DNA of 21,503 nucleotides, taken from positions 1-21,503 of the forward strand of contig JAVZSA010000019.1 of the NCBI GenBank assembly GCA_038880255.1, written 5' to 3'. A model generated the notes under the pieces. That model did not search any database. It had not been told where the DNA came from and saw nothing but the letters and a program-made list of their open reading frames with translations. This DNA comes from ARK-15 sp038880255 (GTDB lineage: Archaea; Thermoplasmatota; Thermoplasmata; Thermoplasmatales; ARK-15). Of this stretch, positions 1-7,161 are shown piece after piece (position 1 is the stretch's first letter; the number at the start of each line of letters is the position of its first letter). Made by a program: the position numbers and the translations under genes.

Positions 1-274
1 AGAAATTTGTGGAACATTGGTGAATTTATATTTTCTACCTGTGAAAGAAATGTATCCAGCTGCTGTTCATTCCTTATTTTCAAAGCAATTGAAATATCAA
101 TTTTTGTGTTTAGATCTGTAACACCAATTTTTATACCATTTAATAATCTACTATCAAATCATTTAAAATGCTCACATTTTTATTACCTTGAGCAAGAATT
201 GAAAAATTTGATATAAGAAAAATAAAGATAACAGATAGTATAATTAATTTATTTCTCTGTAAAAGCTTAACCAT
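1..274 (-). pseudogene. N-terminus of a sedolisin-type (S53) protease, frameshifted, runs off left edge
   Basis: Read on the minus strand from the ATG at 274, the frame begins with a short basic stretch and a hydrophobic segment ending in Ala-Gln, a typical signal peptide. It stops at TAA 142-140. A second frame is open from about 158 to the window edge and encodes NGIKIG, then IDISIALKIRN, EQQLDTFLSQVEN and SPMFHKFL. This matches the pro-domain of kumamolisin/sedolisin proteases (Pro-kuma activation domain, usual end SP-x-YH-x-FLT). Neither half makes sense alone: one has the signal peptide, the other the propeptide without any start codon. A one-base frameshift between 158 and 142 therefore disrupts the gene or is a sequencing error. 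Sedolisins are secreted, acid-active serine-carboxyl proteases. The catalytic domain lies outside the window, so function cannot be confirmed. Confidence 0.68.
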
Positions 275-326
275 ATTTATTTTTAATAATTAAGAATTAA
301 ATAAATATTTCTTAAAATTATTTTTC
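275..326. promoter_or_regulatory. Divergent promoter region of the S53 and Fn3 genes
   Basis: This 52-base gap is almost pure A/T. TTAAATAAATA at 297-307 is centred 25 bases before the TTG at 327, the expected TATA position for a leaderless plus-strand transcript. On the minus strand, A/T blocks at roughly 285-300 could serve as TATA box for the ATG at 274. The two promoters must overlap or lie back to back. Confidence 0.45.
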
Positions 327-881
327 TTGAATTTAGAAAAATTTATTAATAATTTTTATTTTAACTTAATTATTAAATATGTTTTCACAAAAATTTCAAT
401 AATTTTTACAATATTGTTAATTTTTCTAATAGGTGGAATTTTTTCAGTACAGAGTGAGGGGGCAACTACAGTAACACTTTCAAGCATCGCGCATACCGAA
501 ACAACAATAACATTAAGTTGGACGGAAAGTCAGGATAGGTACTTTGTCAATTATACGCTCTATATGGGTAAAAATGTGAATGGGCCATATAGTGCAATTT
601 GGAATACTACGGATAAAACCATAACAACATATGCTGTCCAAAACTTAGATTATTCATCCACTTATTATTTTTATATTGTTGATCAAGATATTTTTGGATC
701 CGCAAGATCCAACACATATGAGGCTAATACAACATCCCCTCCACAGCTTAAAGTTAATAGTGTAACACAGACAACAGTTTCTTTCACTTGGATAGACAAT
801 AACACATATTCTCAATTAGTACCATTTATTAGTTACACAGTTGAAATGAAAACACCCACAGGGGGAATTGGTCAACTGTAA
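327..881 (+). CDS. Surface protein with Fn3 domains, N-terminal part (frameshifted)
   Basis: First part of a cell-surface protein. The only usable start is a TTG at 327, 25 bases downstream of a TATA-like box; no ATG lies near the N-terminus. A hydrophobic segment at about residues 20-41 (IIFTILLIFLIGG core) is a signal peptide or anchor. Residues about 46-136 form one fibronectin type III repeat (TTITLSW, YTLYMG, LDYSSTYYFYIV). A second repeat begins near residue 138 (LKVNSVTQTTVSFTW) and is cut by a stop at 879-881. The missing half of this repeat continues in another frame immediately downstream (NWSTVN, YTVTGLSPGSTYYF), so this is one gene with a one-base frameshift at the G5 run at 861-865. 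Fn3 repeats mediate adhesion or spacing; no catalytic domain is visible. Confidence 0.6.
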   Translation: MNLEKFINNFYFNLIIKYVFTKISIIFTILLIFLIGGIFSVQSEGATTVTLSSIAHTETTITLSWTESQDRYFVNYTLYMGKNVNGPYSAIWNTTDKTITTYAVQNLDYSSTYYFYIVDQDIFGSARSNTYEANTTSPPQLKVNSVTQTTVSFTWIDNNTYSQLVPFISYTVEMKTPTGGIGQL

Positions 882-952
882 ATATCATAAATAGCGCATA
901 TTCAAATTCTTATACTGTTACAGGTTTAAGTCCTGGGAGTACATATTACTTC

Positions 953-1399
953 ATGATTTATGATTCTGTGGGGTCACCCTCCAGCCCTATAATAACATTT
1001 TCAAATGAAATATCAGCAATAATAATACCTCTTCTAACAGTTTCAATTTCATCATCAAATTCCAACATTATGTCAGGCCAATCGGCTCACATTAATGCTC
1101 TTGCAAATGGTGGGTATCCTCCGTATAACTATACTTGGTATGTAAATGGTAACCCTGTGCAGGTTGTTTATGGATCTGATTTTGTTTTTAATACAAATAC
1201 TCCCGGTACTTACAATATTTATGTATCAGTAAAGGATTCATCAGGAACGAATGTAAATTCAAATACAATAACAATTACTGTGGAATCAAATTCAATATTT
1301 TCATCAAGCTCTCTATGGATCATAATTGGCATTATAATAGTAATAATCATCGTTATATTCGTTTTATTCATTTTCAGAAAAACAAATAGAAGATGGTAA
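953..1399 (+). CDS. Surface protein, C-terminal part: PKD/Ig-like domain and membrane anchor
   Basis: Continuation of the gene starting at 327. The homologous frame is open from just after the G5 run (about 866); 953 is merely the first ATG and falls inside the second Fn3 repeat, so it is unlikely to be a genuine start. After the Fn3 end comes a PKD/Ig-like domain (about residues 35-110 of this piece: GYPPYNYTWYVNG, then PGTYNIYVSVKDSSG), typical of archaeal surface proteins. It is followed by a 22-residue transmembrane helix (SLWIIIGIIIVIIIVIF) and a short basic tail (RKTNRRW), which would leave the domains outside and the C-terminus in the cytoplasm. The joined product would be about 357 residues with signal peptide, two Fn3, one PKD-like domain and C-terminal anchor. 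Confidence 0.6.
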   Translation: MIYDSVGSPSSPIITFSNEISAIIIPLLTVSISSSNSNIMSGQSAHINALANGGYPPYNYTWYVNGNPVQVVYGSDFVFNTNTPGTYNIYVSVKDSSGTNVNSNTITITVESNSIFSSSSLWIIIGIIIVIIIVIFVLFIFRKTNRRW

Positions 1400-1402
1400 A
1401 AC

Positions 1403-1410
1403 TTTTTAAT
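1403..1410 (+). promoter_or_regulatory. TATA box of the aminotransferase gene
   Basis: TTTTTAAT is centred 24-25 bases before the ATG at 1431, only four bases after the stop of the preceding gene. No Shine-Dalgarno sequence precedes the ATG, so the transcript is probably leaderless. The surrounding T-tracts could also terminate the upstream transcript. Confidence 0.45.
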
Positions 1411-1430
1411 TCATTTTTATTTCATTTTTT

Positions 1431-2333
1431 ATGAAAAAACTTAAAGTATGGTGGGATGGAAAATTTTTAGATTATGATAATGCCAAAGTGCCGATACTAA
1501 CACACTCTCTACAATATGGTTCTGGCATATTTGAGGGTATTAGAGCCTATGAGACCGAAAGTGGAACCTCTATTTTTAGATTAGATGATCACATAAACAG
1601 ATTTTTCAATACTGCAAAAATTTATCGCATGAATTTAGGATTTTCAAAAGAGGAAATTAAAAAAGCAATTCTAGAACTTGTGAAAATAAATTCTTTAAAA
1701 GAGTGTTACATAAGACCATTTGCATTTTATAACGATGATAACATTGGATTATCACCATTTGGAAAGAAGGTGAGTTTGTTTATTGGGGCTGTAGAATTTG
1801 GAAAATATCTACCAGGAAAAAATGGTGTTAAATGTATTACATCTACATGGAGAAGAATTAATTCTAAAGTATTACCAATACAGGCTAAAGCTAGTGGAAA
1901 TTATTTGAATTCTCTATTAGCAAATCTTGAGGCAAGAAGTCTTGGTTTTGACGAATCCATAATTCTTACAGAAGAGGGGTTTGTGGCAGAAGGACCTGGT
2001 GAGAACATATTTTTAGTAAAGGATGGAAAACTTTACACACCACCTATAGAATCGGATATTCTTATCGGTATTACTAGAGATAGTATTATAAAGGTAGCAG
2101 AATATTTGGGGATAAAGACTATTGAAAGAAATTTACATAGGGAAGAACTCTATATTGCTGATGAAGCATTTTTTGTAGGGACAGCTGCTGAAATAACACC
2201 CATCGTAAATATAGATGCAATATTAGTGGGGAACGGTAATGTTGGTCCAATAACATCAAAACTTTATCAAGAATATCAAAATGTTGTCCATGGAAGAAAC
2301 AAAGATTTTTCTAAATGGCTTACCCCTGTTTAA
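1431..2333 (+). CDS. ilvE: Branched-chain amino acid aminotransferase
   Basis: PLP-dependent class IV aminotransferase of 300 residues, the family's usual length. It should transfer the amino group between glutamate/2-oxoglutarate and leucine, isoleucine or valine in the cytoplasm, as the last step of synthesis or first step of breakdown. Visible signatures are SLQYGSGIFEGIRAY (26-40), the PLP-lysine K153 in QAKASGNYLNSLLANLEA, the class IV stretch around E187-N192 (EGPGENIF), and the phosphate-binding LIGITRDS. D-amino-acid transaminase and aminodeoxychorismate lyase are relatives, but the GSGIFEGIRAY and SGNYLNSLLA signatures favour IlvE. The start ATG sits 24-25 bases after a TATA-like box. 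The 3' end overlaps the convergent metallo-hydrolase gene by 14 bases. Confidence 0.9.
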   Translation: MKKLKVWWDGKFLDYDNAKVPILTHSLQYGSGIFEGIRAYETESGTSIFRLDDHINRFFNTAKIYRMNLGFSKEEIKKAILELVKINSLKECYIRPFAFYNDDNIGLSPFGKKVSLFIGAVEFGKYLPGKNGVKCITSTWRRINSKVLPIQAKASGNYLNSLLANLEARSLGFDESIILTEEGFVAEGPGENIFLVKDGKLYTPPIESDILIGITRDSIIKVAEYLGIKTIERNLHREELYIADEAFFVGTAAEITPIVNIDAILVGNGNVGPITSKLYQEYQNVVHGRNKDFSKWLTPV

Positions 2334-3192
2334 GACCATTTTTAAAACCTTCAATTACAATGTCCAATATTAACTCTTTTAATTCAGGTGAAAATAATTC
2401 AAATTTTTCCAAATATTTTTGTTTCAATTCTTTTTCTTTATTATTTTTTATATAATCATACCATTCATCTAAAACTTGAATTGATTTTTTCAGTATATTG
2501 GTTGAGTCTGCATTACTAACAGCTCCAAAGTGTGAAAATCCCACAATCTTAGGATTTAATTGAATTAACTTTTTTATTCCTTCTTTATATGTATAGAACT
2601 TAAAACTTGGTGGAAATGAGTTTGGAATTATTTCTTTTGTTTTTGGTGAAAAAAGACCTATTCCGTCCCCTGCAAATAAAAATGATTCACTTCTTTCAAA
2701 AATTGCAAAATGATCGGACGTGTGTCCTGGGGAATAAATTGCCTCAATAACAATATCCCTACCCAATTCAAATGTTTCACCATCCCTTATTGGTTCCATT
2801 TTTTCTTCGCTTACAATTTCTATATCTTCAGAATAATCACCATACATTTTTCTTGTTGCAATGTTTATTTTTTCTGGATCTTTAAGATTTTCTAGGGTTA
2901 TTGGATGAGCATAGATTTTGGCATCTTTCAATCTATTTACTAGGTATGATGCACCTGATGAATGATCATTATGCCTATGGGTAACAAATATATATTTTAC
3001 GAGATTCTTATCAATTTTATTTTTATTTATGAAATCTTCTACTATTTTTCCAGATGTATAACCACCTGGATCCAATATGGCAATTTTCTCACCAAAAATA
3101 ATAAAAGATGATGTTGTCTTTTCATGCTTCCATCCATGAACATCGATCATGTAAATATTTTTAGAAATTTTACCATCTTCATAAAAGATCAT
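2320..3192 (-). CDS. Metallo-beta-lactamase-fold hydrolase
   Basis: Binuclear metal hydrolase of the MBL superfamily, 290 residues, cytoplasmic. The metal ligands are all present: H72, H74, D76, H77 in THRHNDH, H157 in SPGHTSDH, D176 in FAGDGIGL and H221 in VGFSHFG. The pattern resembles glyoxalase II/lactonase-type members (thioester or ester hydrolysis) rather than RNase J or beta-CASP proteins, which have extra domains. The substrate cannot be read from sequence. Its ATG overlaps the stop of the upstream FAD oxidoreductase by four bases (ATGA), with the Shine-Dalgarno AAGGAGGAG inside the upstream gene, so the two are translationally coupled. It may act on a product of that enzyme (inference). 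The MBL fold is certain, the reaction is not. Confidence 0.85.
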   Translation of the reverse strand: MIFYEDGKISKNIYMIDVHGWKHEKTTSSFIIFGEKIAILDPGGYTSGKIVEDFINKNKIDKNLVKYIFVTHRHNDHSSGASYLVNRLKDAKIYAHPITLENLKDPEKINIATRKMYGDYSEDIEIVSEEKMEPIRDGETFELGRDIVIEAIYSPGHTSDHFAIFERSESFLFAGDGIGLFSPKTKEIIPNSFPPSFKFYTYKEGIKKLIQLNPKIVGFSHFGAVSNADSTNILKKSIQVLDEWYDYIKNNKEKELKQKYLEKFELFSPELKELILDIVIEGFKNGLKQG

Positions 3193-4454
3193 ATTACCAG
3201 CTCCTCCTTTTCAACATTCCTTCCTTTCACTCCTAAGTACTCGACCGGTATTTCAATTCCATTAAATAGCCTTGCTATACTTTTTCCTTCTACCAAAGAA
3301 GCTACAATTCGGCCCGCAGAATCACCTTTCATTATTCCACTACCACTACTTCCTGTTGCCACTACTAGATTCATTTCTTGAAATATGTAATATGTGCCAT
3401 CAATTGTATTTTCAGAATAATAACCAGCCCACGCACTATTTACCTTCGAATTATTGAATGCCGATATGTATTCCCTAAGAACCATTAATTCATTTTTTAG
3501 ATAAAATTCCATCTCAGGTTGTGGATCTTCTTCCAATGAAAAATCCCTTCCAATCTCATCATTGTATGATATCCAGAATGTCCCTGATCCTGGCTCAGGC
3601 CTCATTACTATTTTAGGGTTAGGAAGTACAGTAAATGGAAATATTCCCTCCTTACCCTTATAATCCCTGGTTACCATTTTTCTAATATTCTCCCCGCTAA
3701 CTTGGAATACCTGTCTTTTCCTAGGTCTTATGTGACTGTCAATGCCAACTGGGTCAAGCAATTCATTTGTCCATACATCTGTGGCAAGTATATATTTTTC
3801 TGCTTCCATATCGCCTCTACTTGTTTCTATCCTACCTATTCTCTTATCCTGCCATATAAATGGTTCTCCTGGATAATCAAGTTTATTTGTTGGTTCAAGT
3901 TTCAATTTATTCACCTTTGTCCCATAAATAAATTCTGCACCCATTTTTTCTAGCTCCTTTGCATAAAATGATGCTATGTTTTGTGGCTCAAGGATTCCGC
4001 AATTCTTACCTAACAAACCACCTGCTATCCTTTTCAATTTCATTATCTCCATTGCTTCCTTTGATGGATCCACTTTTATACCAAGAGAGAGAATTTCGTC
4101 CCTCCATAATATTTCAGTTTCACTTCTTTTCCTTACCTTTTCAATCTTTTCTGAATTTATTTCATCTTCATCTAAAAGAAATAAATAACCATTAAAATGC
4201 ATACCAAGATCATACTTTAATTCATTCTGAACATACTTATAGAATGCTATGGATGATGAACTTAGTTTATAATTAATCTCAGATGTGAAAATATCCCTGA
4301 ATGCTGCATCACTCTTTCCAGTGTTTCCTTGACCAAATGTGTTGTATTTATCTATTATTCCAATATTAATATCTCTATTTTCCATCATTAAATGATAGGC
4401 TGATGCAAGACCTGTTATCCCTGCTCCTATTACAAGAATATCATATTTTTTCAT
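3189..4454 (-). CDS. FAD-dependent oxidoreductase of the D-amino-acid oxidase (DAO) family
   Basis: 421-residue flavoprotein of the DAO superfamily (sarcosine oxidase, dimethylglycine dehydrogenase, glycine oxidase, glycerol-3-phosphate dehydrogenase). The N-terminus has the Rossmann dinucleotide motif GAGITG (10-15) and the ribose-binding acidic residue D35. The C-terminus has the family's closing block, AGYYSENTIDGTYYI followed by NLVVATGSSGSGIMKGDSAGR, which contacts FAD and substrate. These enzymes oxidise a C-N bond of an amino acid or secondary amine and pass electrons to oxygen, folate-linked acceptors or the ETF/quinone chain. No substrate-specific residues could be assigned. It is the first gene of a two-gene operon with the MBL hydrolase. 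Its promoter lies inside an inverted repeat (4466-4495), suggesting a dedicated regulator. Confidence 0.82.
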   Translation of the reverse strand: MKKYDILVIGAGITGLASAYHLMMENRDINIGIIDKYNTFGQGNTGKSDAAFRDIFTSEINYKLSSSSIAFYKYVQNELKYDLGMHFNGYLFLLDEDEINSEKIEKVRKRSETEILWRDEILSLGIKVDPSKEAMEIMKLKRIAGGLLGKNCGILEPQNIASFYAKELEKMGAEFIYGTKVNKLKLEPTNKLDYPGEPFIWQDKRIGRIETSRGDMEAEKYILATDVWTNELLDPVGIDSHIRPRKRQVFQVSGENIRKMVTRDYKGKEGIFPFTVLPNPKIVMRPEPGSGTFWISYNDEIGRDFSLEEDPQPEMEFYLKNELMVLREYISAFNNSKVNSAWAGYYSENTIDGTYYIFQEMNLVVATGSSGSGIMKGDSAGRIVASLVEGKSIARLFNGIEIPVEYLGVKGRNVEKEELVI

Positions 4455-4465
4455 AAATTCCTTAA

Positions 4466-4495
4466 ATGTGATAAATTATAAAAATATGATCACAT
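4466..4495. promoter_or_regulatory. Inverted repeat enclosing the TATA box of the FAD-oxidoreductase operon
   Basis: ATGTGAT (4466-4472) and ATCACAT (4489-4495) are perfect 7-base inverted arms separated by 16 bases. The spacer contains, on the minus strand, ATATTTTTATAATTT (4487-4473), centred about 26 bases before the ATG at 4454, which fits the TATA box. A dimeric repressor bound to the arms would cover the TATA box. The operator role is inference; the dyad and spacing are seen directly. Confidence 0.45.
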
Positions 4496-4554
4496 TATAT
4501 TGTAATCCTAAAGATTTAAATTTTATTTACAAAATATTATACAAAATAAAAAGA

Positions 4555-7113
4555 TTATAAAAATATTGAATAATTAAAATTCATAATTTTTGAATAATTT
4601 TTGATTTTTTCTAAAACATTTTGATCACCTGTGATTTTGTAATAAATTATATAAGTTTTTAATAACAAAAATTTTAAATCCCTCTTTAAGAAATATTCCT
4701 CTTCCTTTTCCAATGTTCTTTCCCCTTTTTCAATGAAATCTATGGATGGGCGATACGTATGAATATAAATCATATCCACACCCAATTTTTCAGCCCATTG
4801 ATTCAATTTATAAAAGTACTCTAAAAATTTTTCCTTATTGTTTGCCATTAAATACGCGAATGGAAGATTACCCTCAAACATTACAATGTCAAGAAATGTG
4901 AGTTTTTCTTTTCCTTTTTCCAAAGAATTAAACAAGAGTTCAGCAGACTCACTAAATTTACCAGAACTAAGCAATAATAATCCGCGATAAAGATCCATTA
5001 GGATCCCTATAATACCTTCCCCTTCATAATTTTCTTTAATTTCAGGTGCTACTTTTCCAATTAAGTTTAGTATTATATTTCTTTTGACCTCATATATTTG
5101 CTTATAAAAATTCGAACCCATGGAAATTGATATTTTTATTGCATTAGTTATGTAATCAATAGCCATATCAAAATTTCCCTTCATCATATAGAAATCTGAG
5201 AGATAAGAATAAATCGAATGTCTTATTTCAACTTCTTCTGTAGTTTTTGAAATATTTAATGCTACTTCAATTTCCTTTTCTGCCTCCTTCACCATACCTA
5301 TCCAAAAATAGATTTGACTAATGTTTAGTCTAATTGCTATTGAAAGATATGTATTACTGGACATATCCGCATAAATAAGAGATTTTTGATATTCATCTAA
5401 TGCCTTTTTTAAATCTTTATTTAAATCTATGAGTGATAAATTATTGTATATTCTAGAAATACCTTCCAAATCCTTTATTTTTTCATAAATTTGTAAACTA
5501 TTTAGAAAATATTGATACGATGTTTCAAAATTTCCATTATAATAGTGAAGTATACCAATTTCTTTATAATTCATTGCTATAAGGTATAAATCATTTAATT
5601 TGTTTGCCAATTCATAGGATTTTTCAAAAAGTTTTTCAGCCTCCTTAATATTGTACCTTCTTGATTCTATACTACCTTTAATAAAAAAATAATAAAATTT
5701 AGTTTCATCACTCAATTGATCCCATATTTTTTCCATACTACTCAAAATTTTTTCGCATTCAACATAATTGCCTAAATTATAATAAACAAATGCCTTTTTT
5801 AAATTTACATTTATGTCATCCTTCTTTTTATTTTCTGCCATTTCTATAAATTTTAATGCTTCTTTGAATCTTCCTAATTTAATTAATGTATCAATCATTA
5901 AAAGAAGCATATCAAATTCCGGTTCAGGTGTAATCTCAAAGTACTTTTTTAAAAATTCTAAACTTTCCTTATGATTCAATTCTTTAGATTTTTTAATAGC
6001 AGCTGAAATTAAATACTTTCTTGCCTTTTCCTTTTCTCCAGCTATAAAAAAATGATTACCAATAATATCAGGACAATCACAATGATTTTCTAAGTATTCT
6101 GCAATTTTTTTATGTATATATCTTCTTTTTAAATTTGACATGCTGTTATATATTATTTCCCTATATTCCATCCTTAAAAATTTAAAATTTCTACCATCTA
6201 TTTCTACTATGATTCCTTTATTTACTAAGGAGTTTATTATTTCCACAGCAATATCAAATCTCATATTTTTAATGTTCACAATATCTTCTAAATTAAAATT
6301 AACGCCATAAACTGAAGCATATGAAAGTAGATCAAGTTCATTTTCATCAATAATCTTTAATATATCTAATGGTACAAATTTTTCAGATTTAAGCTTTGGA
6401 AGATCTTCAAAAGTTCCTACCCAATAATTGTCTTCATCAAATAATCCCTTTGATTTTAATTCAAAAAGAATTTGATTTACCAACCCTGGGCTGCCTTCAG
6501 TTATATCATATATTTTATCTAAAATATAATTTGGAATAACATATTTATTTTCTTTTATATAATTTTCAAATTCATCCTTTGAAAGACCCTTTAGTTCTAT
6601 CCTAATAAGATCCTTCTCTGGCAATTCATTTAATTTTATAATCAATTCTCTTGAATCATTATTTAAAAAATTTTCATCATAAGAAAGTATGAATACAACT
6701 TTGTTTTCCTTTAAGGATTTTATTAAATAATATAAAGAATCATAAAATTCTTTACTTAAATTTTCAATATCATCAAAAATTAAAATTACCACTTTAAATG
6801 AAGATATAACAGAGACTATAGAAATTAAAGTATTAATTGAATCAAGTGATGTTTTTGATAATGCTTCCAAAATACCCAATCTAATAGATGGAAAAATCTT
6901 TTTTATTTTTTCAACTATAATGTTAAAAATATCTTTATTTGATATTTCGTTTGGCGAAGTGTATATGCATATTGTTTCCTTTGAGATTTCATTACATATT
7001 TCATTCAAAAGATATGATTTCCCTACACCCTCTCTACCACTTAAAAGTATTACCTTCTCATGAGTGATGTTTCTTAATTCTAAAATTATTTTTTCCTTTT
7101 CTTTCCTTTCCAT
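4555..7113 (-). CDS. STAND/AAA-type ATPase with C-terminal TPR repeats
   Basis: 852-residue protein with an N-terminal NTPase module and a long helical-repeat region. The P-loop GREGVGKS is at 26-33, Walker B VVILIFDD ends at D114-D115, a sensor-like strand VVFILSYDE follows, and the TEGSPG motif (205-210) matches the GxP-type motif of STAND/AAA_16 ATPases. A winged-helix-like segment occupies roughly 240-330. From about 365 to 800 it is helical TPR-like repeats (for example KARKYLISAAIKKSKEL, AEKLFEKSYELANKL, SYQYFLNSLQIYEKIKD). STAND proteins are switches that oligomerise on ligand binding. No separate effector or DNA-binding domain is obvious at either end: the P-loop begins at residue 26 and the C-terminus is still repeat-like. 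It is probably a regulatory or scaffold ATPase; its trigger is unknown. It has its own TATA-like promoter (about 7132-7146). Confidence 0.75.
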   Translation of the reverse strand: MERKEKEKIILELRNITHEKVILLSGREGVGKSYLLNEICNEISKETICIYTSPNEISNKDIFNIIVEKIKKIFPSIRLGILEALSKTSLDSINTLISIVSVISSFKVVILIFDDIENLSKEFYDSLYYLIKSLKENKVVFILSYDENFLNNDSRELIIKLNELPEKDLIRIELKGLSKDEFENYIKENKYVIPNYILDKIYDITEGSPGLVNQILFELKSKGLFDEDNYWVGTFEDLPKLKSEKFVPLDILKIIDENELDLLSYASVYGVNFNLEDIVNIKNMRFDIAVEIINSLVNKGIIVEIDGRNFKFLRMEYREIIYNSMSNLKRRYIHKKIAEYLENHCDCPDIIGNHFFIAGEKEKARKYLISAAIKKSKELNHKESLEFLKKYFEITPEPEFDMLLLMIDTLIKLGRFKEALKFIEMAENKKKDDINVNLKKAFVYYNLGNYVECEKILSSMEKIWDQLSDETKFYYFFIKGSIESRRYNIKEAEKLFEKSYELANKLNDLYLIAMNYKEIGILHYYNGNFETSYQYFLNSLQIYEKIKDLEGISRIYNNLSLIDLNKDLKKALDEYQKSLIYADMSSNTYLSIAIRLNISQIYFWIGMVKEAEKEIEVALNISKTTEEVEIRHSIYSYLSDFYMMKGNFDMAIDYITNAIKISISMGSNFYKQIYEVKRNIILNLIGKVAPEIKENYEGEGIIGILMDLYRGLLLLSSGKFSESAELLFNSLEKGKEKLTFLDIVMFEGNLPFAYLMANNKEKFLEYFYKLNQWAEKLGVDMIYIHTYRPSIDFIEKGERTLEKEEEYFLKRDLKFLLLKTYIIYYKITGDQNVLEKIKNYSKIMNFNYSIFL

Positions 7114-7131
7114 TCGTATCTATATTGATTT

Positions 7132-7146
7132 CTAAAATATAAAAAT
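7132..7146 (-). promoter_or_regulatory. TATA box of the STAND-TPR gene
   Basis: On the minus strand TATTTTTATATTTTA is centred about 26 bases before the ATG at 7113. No Shine-Dalgarno is seen before this ATG, so the gene is likely transcribed on its own and leaderless rather than read through from aconitase. Confidence 0.4.
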
Positions 7147-7161
7147 ATTTGTAGGGATTTT

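Noticed and set aside
7..216. Plus-strand open frame of 69 codons at the left edge
   Set aside because: It lies opposite the sedolisin propeptide and signal peptide, has no promoter or ribosome site, and its composition is that of an antisense shadow.
4555..7113. Antiviral defence island around the STAND ATPase
   Set aside because: Neighbours are metabolic housekeeping genes, there is no effector domain, no mobile element and no other defence gene in the window.
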